This document shows positions 16,038-25,373 of a stretch of 64,000 nucleotides of DNA, piece by piece; the first letter of the stretch is position 1; every line of letters starts with the position of its first letter. The notes below the pieces were generated by a model that saw only the letters and a program-made list of their open reading frames with translations, was not told the DNA's origin and did not search any database. Made by a program: the position numbers and the translations under genes. Origin of the DNA: CAIKBL01 sp050247235 (GTDB lineage Bacteria > Pseudomonadota > Gammaproteobacteria > Ga0077536). The stretch lies in NCBI GenBank assembly GCA_050247235.1, contig JBFWUN010000012.1, positions 1 through 64,000 on the forward strand. The letters are read 5' to 3'.

Positions 16038-19000
16038 CGCCGCGGTGCCTGCCGCGCCCGGCGGGATCATCGCGTGGTTCGTGCGGCGCCCGGTGGCGAC
16101 CACCCTGATCACCCTGGCGGTGATCCTGCTCGGTCTCGCGGCATTCCCGCGCCTGCCCATCGCGCCGCTGCCGGACACCGACTATCCCACTTTGCAGGTC
16201 ACCGCCAATCTCCCTGGCGCGAGCCCCGAGACGATGGCCTCCAGCGTCGCGACGCCACTCGAAGTCGCGTTCAGCACGATTCCCGGCGTCCAGCAGATGA
16301 CCTCGACGAGCGCGCTCGGGATGACGCAGGTCTCGCTGCAGTTCGTGCTCGACAAGGACATCGACACTGCCGCGCAGGAGGTCCAGTCCGCGATCAACAC
16401 CGCGTCCGGCCGACTGCCCGAGGAGCTGCCTGACGCGCCGTACTGGCGCAAGGTCAACCCCGCCGATGGGCCGGTGCTGGTGCTGCGCGTGCAGTCCGAC
16501 CGCCATACGCCCGAGGTGCTGTCCGACCTCACCGAGACCCTGCTCGCACGCCAGCTCACCCAGCTCGACGGCGTGGGCGAAATCGGCATCACGGGCCAGC
16601 GGCGGCCGGCGCTGCGCGTGCAGGTGTGGCCGGACCGGCTCGCCGCGGCCGGACTCACGCTCACCGACGTGCGCCGGGTGCTGCAGGGCGCGAACGTCAA
16701 CCGTCCGAAAGGCGCGCTGTTCGGCGCACGGCACACGTCCACGCTCGCCACCAACGACCAGCTGTTCGACCCGGGCGCGTATCGCCGGCTGGTGCTCGCG
16801 TACCGGGCGGGATCGCCGGTCCTGCTCGGCGACGTCGCGGAGATCGTGGCCGGCGCGGAGAACGAGTACGTGCAGGCATGGCCCAACGGGCGCCCGGGAC
16901 TCAATCTCATCATCCGCCGGCAGCCGGGTGCGAACGTCGTCGCCACCGCGGAACGCATCAAGGCGGCGCTGCCGGCGTTACAGGCAATGCTGCCCGCCGG
17001 GATCGAGGTGGACGTGCTGAACGATCGCACGCGCACCATCCGTGCCTCGCTCGCCGAGGTGGAGCTCGCGCTCAGCGTCAGCGTGGTGCTCGTGATCGGC
17101 GTGATGGGCGCGTTCCTGCGCCAGCGCGCAGCCACCGGTATCGTCACGGTGGTGCTGGCGGTGTCCGTGCTGGCGACGCTCGGCGCGATGTACCTTGCGG
17201 GTTTCAGCCTGAACAACCTGACCCTGGTCGCGCTCGTGATCGCGGTGGGCTTCGTCGTGGACGATGCGATCGTCGTGATCGAGAACATCCACCGTCACCT
17301 GGAGGCCGGCGCATCCCGCGAAGAAGCGGCACTGCGCGGCGCGCGCGAGATCGCCTTCACGGTCCTCGCGATCAGCGTATCGCTGGTCGCGGCGTTCATC
17401 CCGCTGCTGTTCATGGGCGACGTGGTGGGCCGGCTGTTCCGCGAATTCGCGCTGACCGTGACGATCGCGGTGCTGGTCTCCGCGCTGGCCGCACTGACCC
17501 TCGCGCCCGCGCTCGCCGGCCGTTTCATGCGGCCGCTGGTGCACGACCCTCATGCCGGCCGGACGTGGCCGGTACGCCTCGCCGATGCGTACGGACGATC
17601 GGTCGCGGCGGCGCTCGATCACCCGCGCGCACTGCTCGCGGCGTTCCTGGTCAGCGTCGCGCTCGCGGTGGCGGGTTACGCGGCAATCCCGAAAGGATTC
17701 TTCCCGCTGCAGGACACGGCGTTCCTGTTCGGCACCACGCAGGCGGCGGAGGATATCGGCTACCCGGAGATGGTCGCCAAGCACCAGGCGCTCGCGCGCC
17801 TCATCGCCGCCGACCCGGCCGTGCAGTCGTTCTCGCATTCGGTCGGCGCGACCGGCGGCAGCCAGGGCATGTCGATGGGCCGCTTCTGGCTGGTGCTGAA
17901 GGATCGCGATCAGCGCGACGTGTCGGTATTCGAGCTGATCGAACGCTTGCGGCCGCGGCTCGCCGACGTGCCCGGGATCGCGCTGTACTTCCGCGCCGCG
18001 CAGGACATCAACCTCGGCATCTCGGCGGGGCCGTCGCGCACGCAGTACCAGTACGCGCTGCGCAGCGCCGACAGCGAGGCACTCGCGCGGTGGGCCCGGC
18101 GCCTGACCGAACGCCTGCAGGCGCTGCCCGAGCTGCGTGACGTGTCGAACGATCTGCAGAGGGGGGCGCGCGTGACCGGGCTCGAGATCGATCGTGCCGC
18201 GGCGGCGCGGTTCGGCATCAGCGTCGCCGACATCGATGACGCCCTGTACGACGCCTTCGGTCAGCGGCAGGTCGCGGAGTACCAGACGGAAACCAACCAG
18301 TACAAGGTGATTCTCGAGATCGTACCGACCTTGCGCGGCCGCGCGGACAGTCTCGCGTATTTTCACTTGCGCGCCGGCGCCACCGGCGCACTGGTGCCGC
18401 TGTCGGCGCTCGTGATACCGCAGCCTCCGCGTGCGGGGCCAACGACGATCAGCCACAACGGGATGTTTCCGGCCGTCACGATTTCGCTGAACCTCGCGCC
18501 GGATGTCGCGCTCGGGGACGCGGTACGGCTCATCCATGCCACGGAAGCCGCGCTCGGCATGCCGGCGCAGGTCACGGGCCGGTTTCTCGGCACGGCGCAG
18601 GCGTTCCAGAATGCGCTCGCCACCCAGCCGCTGCTGATCCTCGCGGCAGTGCTCGCCGTCTACATCATCCTGGGCGTGCTCTACGAGAACGCGTGGCACC
18701 CGCTGACGATCCTCTCCACGCTGCCCTCCGCCGGCATCGGCGCGCTGGCCTTCCTGTGGCTGGCGGGTTTCGATTTTTCGATCATGGCCCTGATCGGTGT
18801 GGTGCTGCTGATCGGCATCGTGAAGAAGAACGGCATCCTGCTGGTGGATTTCGCGCTGGCCGCGCAGCGCACGCAGGGACTCGGGGCACGCGCGGCAATC
18901 GAGCAGGCCTGCCGCGTGCGCTTCCGGCCCATCATGATGACGACGATCGCCGCGATGCTCGGCGCCGTGCCGCTGATGATCGGCGGCGGCACCGGCGCCG

Positions 19001-19155
19001 AACTGCGCCAGCCGCTCGGCTACGCGGTGTTCGGGGGACTGCTCGTCAGCCAGGTGCTGACCCTCTACACCACCCCCGTGGTTTACCTGTGGCTCGCGCG
19101 CTGGACGGGCACCTTGCGCGCCAGCGCTGCGGACGAGGCTCCCCAGGGAAGGTGA
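16030..19155 (+). CDS. RND multidrug efflux permease, MdtB/MdtC-like
   Basis: 1041 residues, the full length of an AcrB-type pump. TM1 starts VATTLITLAVILLGLAAFPRLPIAPLPDTDYP. The proton-relay pair in TM4 is Asp411-Asp412 (VGFVVDDAIVVIENIHRH), with the matching lysine expected in TM10. The large periplasmic porter loops contain GVQQMTSTSALGMTQV and the corresponding C-terminal half, and GIVKKNGILLVDFA marks TM10-11. It exports drugs, bile salts or metabolites with its adaptor at 14877. It is a single pump gene, not the MdtB+MdtC pair. No regulator is beside it. Confidence 0.94.
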   Translation: MADAAVPAAPGGIIAWFVRRPVATTLITLAVILLGLAAFPRLPIAPLPDTDYPTLQVTANLPGASPETMASSVATPLEVAFSTIPGVQQMTSTSALGMTQVSLQFVLDKDIDTAAQEVQSAINTASGRLPEELPDAPYWRKVNPADGPVLVLRVQSDRHTPEVLSDLTETLLARQLTQLDGVGEIGITGQRRPALRVQVWPDRLAAAGLTLTDVRRVLQGANVNRPKGALFGARHTSTLATNDQLFDPGAYRRLVLAYRAGSPVLLGDVAEIVAGAENEYVQAWPNGRPGLNLIIRRQPGANVVATAERIKAALPALQAMLPAGIEVDVLNDRTRTIRASLAEVELALSVSVVLVIGVMGAFLRQRAATGIVTVVLAVSVLATLGAMYLAGFSLNNLTLVALVIAVGFVVDDAIVVIENIHRHLEAGASREEAALRGAREIAFTVLAISVSLVAAFIPLLFMGDVVGRLFREFALTVTIAVLVSALAALTLAPALAGRFMRPLVHDPHAGRTWPVRLADAYGRSVAAALDHPRALLAAFLVSVALAVAGYAAIPKGFFPLQDTAFLFGTTQAAEDIGYPEMVAKHQALARLIAADPAVQSFSHSVGATGGSQGMSMGRFWLVLKDRDQRDVSVFELIERLRPRLADVPGIALYFRAAQDINLGISAGPSRTQYQYALRSADSEALARWARRLTERLQALPELRDVSNDLQRGARVTGLEIDRAAAARFGISVADIDDALYDAFGQRQVAEYQTETNQYKVILEIVPTLRGRADSLAYFHLRAGATGALVPLSALVIPQPPRAGPTTISHNGMFPAVTISLNLAPDVALGDAVRLIHATEAALGMPAQVTGRFLGTAQAFQNALATQPLLILAAVLAVYIILGVLYENAWHPLTILSTLPSAGIGALAFLWLAGFDFSIMALIGVVLLIGIVKKNGILLVDFALAAQRTQGLGARAAIEQACRVRFRPIMMTTIAAMLGAVPLMIGGGTGAELRQPLGYAVFGGLLVSQVLTLYTTPVVYLWLARWTGTLRASAADEAPQGR

Positions 19156-19357
19156 ATCGGGTTGCCAGAGATGCGTCGGGGTTTCATGCGACGGGGCCCT
19201 GCTGCAGTCGCGAAGCGTAGCCCCGAAGTACTGGGAGCGTGCCGCGGAAGCGGGCATGATCGTGACCGGAACCGGATCAGATCAAGTGGCGCGAAAGGCG
19301 TTGCCGCAACGTGCCCGATGCGCCGCTCGCAACCAGCGGCAGGAGTTGTTCAGGCGC

Positions 19358-19966
19358 ATGGCAGCCATGCTAGAGGTACCACGTCCGCGCACGCGGGCAT
19401 CGCCGCTGTTCATTGTGGCGATGGGGGTTTCGGCCGTCGTCGTGGTCGTGGCCGCCCGGATCTTCCCGGCTCTCGCGGACGAGAACCACACGCTGGAAAA
19501 CCTGCAGGTGGCGTTGCTGCTCTGCGCTGCGGCCGGGCAGGTCTGGCGGGCTGAGCGCATCCGCGGGGAACAGGAGTACCAGCGGACGCTCGCGGTGCTG
19601 CTCGCGTTCCTGTGTCTGGCGTGTGCGCTGCGTGAGCTCGACATCGACCGGCTCGGCGCGCGCGCGTTCTTCGAACCGTTCGAGACGACCTTGCGGGCGC
19701 TGACACTGGGCAGTATCGCCACCTACGTGTACACACGGTTCCGTGCCGTGCTGCTGCTGCTGCGCGAACCCCGCGCGACTCTGCAGGACCCGGTCGGGCG
19801 ACTGACCATCGCGGGTGTCGTGCTCTATTGCCTGTCCTGGCCGCTCGACAAGAAGCTCGCGCCGCTTGGCGAGCGCGCGTCACTGTTGCTGGAGGAATGG
19901 CTCGAACTCTGGGCGTGCGCTTCGTTTTTCCTCGCGGCGTGCGTGCGACCGCGCACCGGGGGGTGA
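19358..19966 (+). CDS. Hypothetical integral membrane protein
   Basis: About 202 residues from this ATG; AGGAG lies 12 bases upstream. Starts at 19256 or 19367 are also possible. Hydrophobic segments occur at SPLFIVAMGVSAVVVVVAA, VALLLCAAAGQVW, TLAVLLAFLCLACALREL, LRALTLGSIATYVY, LTIAGVVLYCLSW and LWACASFFLAACV, so roughly five to six membrane spans. A conserved-looking RELDIDR follows the third. I do not recognise the family. It converges with ydbL, ending 7 bases away. Confidence 0.7.
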   Translation: MAAMLEVPRPRTRASPLFIVAMGVSAVVVVVAARIFPALADENHTLENLQVALLLCAAAGQVWRAERIRGEQEYQRTLAVLLAFLCLACALRELDIDRLGARAFFEPFETTLRALTLGSIATYVYTRFRAVLLLLREPRATLQDPVGRLTIAGVVLYCLSWPLDKKLAPLGERASLLLEEWLELWACASFFLAACVRPRTGG

Positions 19967-19973
19967 GCGCGCG

Positions 19974-20333
19974 CTACTTCTGCATCCAGCGTCCGTCGGC
20001 GCCCTGGAACCACGTGCCGGCCGGGACCTTCTGCAGGATCTCGGCCGCGTAGACCTTGCCGACCTCGCCGACCGGCGCGCCGGTGGACACGGCCTGCTGT
20101 TCGTAGACCTGGCGACGCTGGGCGTTGGTCTGATCCACGAGCTGCCTGACGTCCGCCGGCGCGTTCGCGTCGCGCACCACCGCGAACCCGTCGTAGCGCT
20201 CGCCGATCAGCCCCGCCGCGCGCGGGGCGTCCAGCGGGCGCTCCTGTGCGTGCGACGGCGCGCTCTGGAGCACGAGACTCCACGCGAGCGCGACACACCC
20301 GAGGGCGGTCTTCCAGCGGTGAGTCGTCTTCAT
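19974..20333 (-). CDS. ydbL: YdbL-like periplasmic protein (DUF1318)
   Basis: 119 residues with a signal peptide (MKTTHRWKTALGCVALAWSLVLQSAPSHA). The mature domain reads RAAGLIGERYDGFAVVRDANAPADVRQLVDQTNAQRRQVYEQQA and ends QKVPAGTWFQGADGRWMQK, the DUF1318/YdbL pattern. In E. coli ydbL is the last gene of ydbH-ynbE-ydbL, where YdbH and YnbE form an envelope phospholipid-transport bridge that YdbL assists. Here ynbE lies 25 bases upstream on the same strand, but ydbH is 2 kb away. The frame extends upstream to 20426, but this ATG gives the signal peptide. Confidence 0.85.
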   Translation of the reverse strand: MKTTHRWKTALGCVALAWSLVLQSAPSHAQERPLDAPRAAGLIGERYDGFAVVRDANAPADVRQLVDQTNAQRRQVYEQQAVSTGAPVGEVGKVYAAEILQKVPAGTWFQGADGRWMQK

Positions 20334-20358
20334 CACGGGCACCTCGTGCGCGGGGAAT

Positions 20359-20586
20359 TCAGAAGATGGGCTTGCTGGCGACGTCCTGCTTCGCCTGCTG
20401 TTCGAGCTTGACGCGCACGTCCGCATCGAGCTTGATGTTGAGATTGATGGTAATCGGCTCGCGTGGCGGTTCCACCTTGACCGTGGGAGAGCACGCGGAG
20501 ATCACCATCACGCAGGCGATGAGCGCACCTGCGGACAGGTTACCCGGTATCCACGTGAACGCGCGGTCGGGATGTCGCCGAGTCAT
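20359..20586 (-). CDS. ynbE: YnbE-like outer-membrane lipoprotein
   Basis: 75 residues. The N-terminus has a basic stretch, then GALIACVMVISAC, a lipobox-like signal with Cys as the lipidated residue. It is followed by SPTVKVEPPREPITINLNIKLDADVRVKLEQQAKQD, the diagnostic short beta-augmentation segment of YnbE (P.EPITIN.N..ID). In E. coli YnbE pairs with the C-terminus of YdbH to reach the outer membrane. The usual upstream partner ydbH is separated here by an inserted opposite-strand BVMO gene. Confidence 0.85.
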   Translation of the reverse strand: MTRRHPDRAFTWIPGNLSAGALIACVMVISACSPTVKVEPPREPITINLNIKLDADVRVKLEQQAKQDVASKPIF

Positions 20587-20753
20587 GCGTTCACCATACG
20601 CCTGTCGGACCGTGGCGCCAACTCGGCGCCGGCCGTGACTCGCGCGGCGCGTATCGCTGCGATCACATGAAGTGCCCGATGCCACTGATTGTCGGGTGTC
20701 GCGGGGGCTCTTACACTCGGGCGCCCGACCGGTTGGATTCCGAAGGAGCCCGC

Positions 20754-22415
20754 ATGTCCGCCACTGCCGCACACACGAGAGCCAATCCGTCCCCCGTCCC
20801 GGAGTACGACGTCATCGTGATCGGCGCCGGATTCGGTGGTCTGTACGCGCTGCACACCCTGCGTGAGCAGGGACTGCGCGTACGGGTGTTCGACGAAGCC
20901 ACGGGCGTCGGCGGCACCTGGTACTGGAATCGTTATCCGGGCGCGCGCGTCGACTATCCCGGCGGCCCGTTCTACTGCTACACGTTCTCGGAAGACCTCG
21001 TCCGCGCGTTCGACTGGCCGGAGAAGCAGCCGGACCAGCCCACGGTGCTGCGTTACCTGAACTTCGTTGCCGACCGGCTGGATCTCCGGCGCGACATCGA
21101 ACTGGGCACCCGGGTCACTGGCGCGGTGTTCGACGAGGCGACGCAGCGGTGGGAGATCGGGACCGCCAAGGGCACCCGGACGCGCGCGCAGTTCCTGGTC
21201 TGCGCGGTGGGCGCGCTGTCGGCGGCGCACGTCCCCGACATCCCCGGTCTCGCAGGCTTCAGAGGTGAGACGTATCACACGGGTCGCTGGCCGCAGGATC
21301 GCCCCGTGGTGTTCACCGGCAAGCGGGTCGGCATCATCGGCACCGGCTCGTCCGGCATCCAGTCCACCCCGGTGATCGCACGCGAGGCGCGGCACCTCAC
21401 CGTGTTCCAGCGCACGCCGCAGTACTCGGTGCCGGCCGGCAACACGCCCACCGACCAGGCGCTGGTGGCAGAAGCGCGCCGCAACTGGGCGGGTGTCCGC
21501 AACATCATGCTGACCACGCCGATCGGCGCACCGGATGTGCCGACCACGATCCGGGCCTGCGAACACACGCCCGAGCAGCGTCGCGCCACCTACGAGGAGG
21601 CGTGGCGCAAGGGCGGTCTCGGACCGATCCTCGTCTCCACGTACTGTGACATCCTGACCGATCGTCAATCCAACGAGTGGCTCGCGGAATTCGTGCGCGA
21701 GAAGATCCGCGCGACAGTCAAGGACCCGGACACCGCGCGCAAGCTGCTGCCGAGCTACCTCATCGCCACCAAGCGCCAGGTCATGGACGAGGGGTACTAC
21801 GAGGCGTTCAACCGCGACAACGTGACGCTCGTTGACCTGCGCGAGGATCCGATCGAGGAGATCACCGCGGACGGCCTGCGCACGCGGCACGGTCACCACC
21901 CGCTCGACATGCTGGTGTTCGCCACGGGCTTCGATGCGATCACCGGCGCTTTGCAGAAGATCAATCCGCGCGGCCGCGGCGGTGTGTCGCTCACCGACTG
22001 CTGGAAGGATCGGTTCAGCTCGTGGCTCGGCCTGACGATTCCGCACATGCCGAATCTGTTCATGATCCACGGGCCGGAATCCCCCTGCGTGCTGTTCAAC
22101 ATGCCGCTCGGCGCGGAATTGCAGGGCGACTGGATCCGGGAGTGCATCCTGCACCTTCGCGCACACGGCATCGGCGTCATCGAACCGGCGCCCGGCGTCG
22201 AGTTCGCGTGGTCGCGCGAGGTGGAGACCATCGCCAACCAGTCGCTCTATCCGCAGACCGAGTCCTGGTACACGGGCAGCAACATTCCCGGCAAGCATCG
22301 GCAGTTCGCGGTGCACATGGGCGGACCGGCGTATTTCGCACGGATCCGCGCCGCGGCGGCCGCGGGGTACGAGGGTTTCGTGCTGGAGCCGGCGCGGACA
22401 TCCGCGGCCGTGTGA
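20754..22415 (+). CDS. Baeyer-Villiger-type flavin monooxygenase
   Basis: 553 residues; AAGGAG placed 6 bases before this ATG decides the start. The FAD motif GAGFGG is at 24-29, with GVGGTWYWNRYPGARVDYPGG after it. The complete BVMO fingerprint FRGETYHTGRWP runs from F169 through H175 to W179 and P180. The NADP motif GIIGTGSSGIQ follows. The C-terminal SWYTGSNIPGK block is kept. It should convert a ketone to an ester or lactone with NADPH and O2. It lies on the plus strand inside an otherwise minus-strand ydbH-ynbE-ydbL set, divergent from ynbE and convergent with ydbH (7 bases apart), so it looks inserted. Confidence 0.93.
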   Translation: MSATAAHTRANPSPVPEYDVIVIGAGFGGLYALHTLREQGLRVRVFDEATGVGGTWYWNRYPGARVDYPGGPFYCYTFSEDLVRAFDWPEKQPDQPTVLRYLNFVADRLDLRRDIELGTRVTGAVFDEATQRWEIGTAKGTRTRAQFLVCAVGALSAAHVPDIPGLAGFRGETYHTGRWPQDRPVVFTGKRVGIIGTGSSGIQSTPVIAREARHLTVFQRTPQYSVPAGNTPTDQALVAEARRNWAGVRNIMLTTPIGAPDVPTTIRACEHTPEQRRATYEEAWRKGGLGPILVSTYCDILTDRQSNEWLAEFVREKIRATVKDPDTARKLLPSYLIATKRQVMDEGYYEAFNRDNVTLVDLREDPIEEITADGLRTRHGHHPLDMLVFATGFDAITGALQKINPRGRGGVSLTDCWKDRFSSWLGLTIPHMPNLFMIHGPESPCVLFNMPLGAELQGDWIRECILHLRAHGIGVIEPAPGVEFAWSREVETIANQSLYPQTESWYTGSNIPGKHRQFAVHMGGPAYFARIRAAAAAGYEGFVLEPARTSAAV

Positions 22416-22422
22416 GCACAGC

Positions 22423-25185
22423 TCAGCGCGTGGCACCGGCGCGCACACCCCAGCCGAGCGCTTCCTGCGTGGCGCCCGCGAGTTCGCGCAGGACCTGCGC
22501 GAGCACGTCGAAGTCGGTTTCCAGGTTGATGTTGAACACGAACGGCTGACTGTCGAGCACGGCCGGGTTGTGGCCTTCGAGCCGCACTTTCGCCCGTCCC
22601 GTGCCCGCGAACGGCTTGTCGGCATCGATGACGAGCCGGGTGTAGTGAAAATCCGCGAGCGCGCGCGCGGCGAGATCGACGTCCTCGCCGTAAGCGGCCA
22701 GTTTCTCGGTGAGCGCGGCCGCGCCGATCCGCACGACGCCGGGCGCGGCGGCTTCGAGGTGCGCGCCGGCCACCGCGATCCGGCCGTCCGCGATCCGCAG
22801 CGGCAGACGGCCGTCCAGCCGCCCCGTACCCTGGAACTCCGCGAGATCGAGCACCTTGGAAGCGGCCTCCAGGTCCAGCCGGTGGATCATGATCTCCGCC
22901 TCGCCGGCGCGGGCATCAAGATCGAACTTCGCGCCGCGGGCGCGCAGCTCGCCGCCGAGGATCCGTGCGATCACGTCGTCGAACTGCACACGCGCCGGCG
23001 CCACCTCGAACCGCGCTTCCAGCGGCACCGCGCCGAGACCCGGAACGTCGAGTACCGCCCGCAGCGCCTGTCCCGGCGGCGCGCGTAACGGCTGGAGGTT
23101 CGAGAACCGCAGTGCGCCGTCGAGCCCGCGGATACGCAAGTCTGCCGTCGCGAGCGCGATTTCGCGCAACGTCAGGGCGAGCGTCGGCGGCGGCGCCCGT
23201 GAACCCCAGGCGAACGTCCCGTCGGCCGTCAGCGACCCGGCAGAGGCGTCGATGCGGGCGGCGAGCGCCGGGGACAGCGAAGCCACGCTCGCGCCGTTGC
23301 CGAACGCGACGGGGGCGAGCTGCCATGTCGCCTCGCCGCGATCCGAGTCGAGCTGGTGCCGACCGCGCGCCGTGACGTGCAGGCGGCCGCTCGCATCCCG
23401 CAGGTCGGCAGCGAACGCCACGCGCACGCCCGTGAGCCGCGCGTCGAGCGTTGCTGCGAGGGGGACGAACAGCGCAGGAGATGCCGTGCTTCGCACGCGC
23501 GGGATCCGGAGCGCCAGCGTGGACTGACCCGCCACGTACCGCCACGTGCCGCGCGCACCCTCCAGCGCGAGGGCGTGTCCCGGCAGCGCCAGCGCGCCGC
23601 CGCGCAGCGCCAACGAGGTCCCGCGCGTGTCCAGTTGCAGACCGAGGTGTTCCGCCGCGATCGATACGTCGGAGGCGGTCTCGCCGCGCGCGAGGCGCAC
23701 ACGGGTATGCCACGGCGCGAAAGTCGCGCGCGCGGCGAGCGCACCGGCGCCGTGTGTCCAGGTCACCGCCGTGTCCGGCCGCAACGACAGCTGCAACGGC
23801 TCCGCCAGGCGCATCCCGTCCCAGCGGGCGTCCGTCAGCGTCACGTGGCCGGACGTGGCGCCGAAGTGCAGCGCATCGTCGTCGCCACGAAGGGCGCCGT
23901 CGACGGCGACCTGCAGTCCGGAAACACGGCGTGCCGCCGACTGCGTGAGCGCCAGGTCCGCGCGCACCGTGACGTTCGCGCCGCCATTACGCGCGTCGAT
24001 GATCGACTCGAACGGCGCCTCGAACACGGCGCGCCCCTGCACGGTGCCGCGCGCCACACCGTGCGGCGTATCGATCCCGATGGCCGCGACGAGTTCGACC
24101 TCCGGGGCAGCGGGCGCCGCGAATGCAAGCAACGGACGGTCGCCGTGCGCATCGAGCCTGGCGTGCAAGCGACGCGCCGCAGTCGACCCGGATGTGTCCG
24201 TGGTCACGTCGTCGAGCACGAGCGGCGCCAGCGCGTGCACCGTGGCAACACCCTCCGCGAGCCGAAGCGCGCACTCCGCGTGAACGTGCCCGACGAAGAC
24301 GCGGTCCGGCACCCTGAGTTCGTGCACATCGATGCGCACATTCGCATCCGCGCGACCCTTGCGCAGCCACGTGGAAACATCGAGTCCCGCCAGTTCCGCC
24401 AAGGTCGGCCGCGGCGGGGCCGCGCCGTGTGCCGCGAACGCGATCTCGCCGCGCGAGGGTCTGAACGCGCCGGTCACCGCGCCCAGCAGCGCCGCGTCGG
24501 CCGTCCCGGTCAATGCGAACGGCAGTCCGTGCGTCACGCGGCCGGTCTCCACCGTGACGTCGGCACGCAGCGCGGCGGAATCGAGCGTGATGCGCAATCG
24601 GTGATCCGCGTGCCATGACGCGGTCAGCTCTCCGGCGCCGAGCGGCTGTCCATCCCGCGCGAGTTCGAGGATGTCGAGTTTCGCGGTGAACTCTTCGGCC
24701 CGAGTGCCGGGCGTGAGTGTGCCGTGTGCATGCGCGGCGACGGTCCCGGTGGCGGACTTCCAGGTGACGCGGGCGTCGCGCACGGCGATCTCCGGCATCC
24801 TCCGCAGTGGGACACCCCCGGTTCGGGTGCCGGTCCCCAGCGGCGGCCACCGCGCGGCGTCGATCGCGATCCGCACGCCCTCGAGCGTGACCGCCCGCAA
24901 GTCGGGCCAGCCGTCGTGCGCAAGCGCGTAGCGCAGATCAATCCGCGCAATCGCGCCGAGGCCGGAACGAATCACGGCGAACTCCGCGTGCGTCGGTCCC
25001 AGCACGGAAAACCTGACATCCGCAGGCCCGAGGCCGGTGCGTGCCAGAACGTGCGCCACCGCCAGGTCCGCGAGCGGCATCCGCGCGAACCACAGCGTGC
25101 CACCGATCACGACGAGCGCCGACACGACCAGGATCACGTACCGCAGGATCCGGCGTCTGCGCGACGGGGGAGGAGGGGACTGCAT
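22423..25185 (-). CDS. ydbH: YdbH-like AsmA-superfamily lipid-transport protein
   Basis: 920 residues. A basic, Pro-rich cytoplasmic tip is followed by one membrane span (about 13-33, ILRYVILVVSALVVIGGTLWF). A very long beta-strand-rich periplasmic part comes next, without recognisable enzyme motifs. The last 200 residues carry the YdbH domain (ARGAKFDLDARAGEAEI, LADFHYTRLVIDADKPFAGTGRAKVRLEGHNPAV and VFNINLETDFDVLAQVLREL). Known role in E. coli: one of the TamB/YhdP/YdbH bridges moving phospholipids to the outer membrane. YnbE and YdbL genes exist here but are separated by a BVMO gene, so co-transcription is lost. Confidence 0.88.
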   Translation of the reverse strand: MQSPPPPSRRRRILRYVILVVSALVVIGGTLWFARMPLADLAVAHVLARTGLGPADVRFSVLGPTHAEFAVIRSGLGAIARIDLRYALAHDGWPDLRAVTLEGVRIAIDAARWPPLGTGTRTGGVPLRRMPEIAVRDARVTWKSATGTVAAHAHGTLTPGTRAEEFTAKLDILELARDGQPLGAGELTASWHADHRLRITLDSAALRADVTVETGRVTHGLPFALTGTADAALLGAVTGAFRPSRGEIAFAAHGAAPPRPTLAELAGLDVSTWLRKGRADANVRIDVHELRVPDRVFVGHVHAECALRLAEGVATVHALAPLVLDDVTTDTSGSTAARRLHARLDAHGDRPLLAFAAPAAPEVELVAAIGIDTPHGVARGTVQGRAVFEAPFESIIDARNGGANVTVRADLALTQSAARRVSGLQVAVDGALRGDDDALHFGATSGHVTLTDARWDGMRLAEPLQLSLRPDTAVTWTHGAGALAARATFAPWHTRVRLARGETASDVSIAAEHLGLQLDTRGTSLALRGGALALPGHALALEGARGTWRYVAGQSTLALRIPRVRSTASPALFVPLAATLDARLTGVRVAFAADLRDASGRLHVTARGRHQLDSDRGEATWQLAPVAFGNGASVASLSPALAARIDASAGSLTADGTFAWGSRAPPPTLALTLREIALATADLRIRGLDGALRFSNLQPLRAPPGQALRAVLDVPGLGAVPLEARFEVAPARVQFDDVIARILGGELRARGAKFDLDARAGEAEIMIHRLDLEAASKVLDLAEFQGTGRLDGRLPLRIADGRIAVAGAHLEAAAPGVVRIGAAALTEKLAAYGEDVDLAARALADFHYTRLVIDADKPFAGTGRAKVRLEGHNPAVLDSQPFVFNINLETDFDVLAQVLRELAGATQEALGWGVRAGATR

Positions 25186-25296
25186 ATCGGCAGGATACCC
25201 GCGGGGTCCGTGCCGGTGAATTGATGCGCGCGTCCGCGGTCCAACCCCCGGGACAGGCGACGCCTGACGCCGATCCGCGCGGTGCGCGCCTTACCA

Positions 25297-25324
25297 TTGA
25301 AAAGGCCCTTCACAGCATCCATCT
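25297..25324 (+). promoter_or_regulatory. Possible heat-shock (sigma-32-like) promoter for lon
   Basis: TTGAAA at 25297-25302 is followed after 16 bases by CCATCT at 25319-25324. This resembles the sigma-32 pattern (CTTGAAA, spacer, CCCCATNT), which is known to drive lon in E. coli. The -10 half is weak, so this is a candidate only. The distance to the Lon start codon is about 50 bases. Confidence 0.35.
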
Positions 25325-25373
25325 GCAGTGAAAGGGATCTGGGCGATCCCGCTACCCGAGTGGTGTACAAGCC

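Noticed and set aside
16978..19257. Minus-strand 759-codon frame opposite the RND pump
   Set aside because: Shadow frame with unusual composition; no start or ribosome site.
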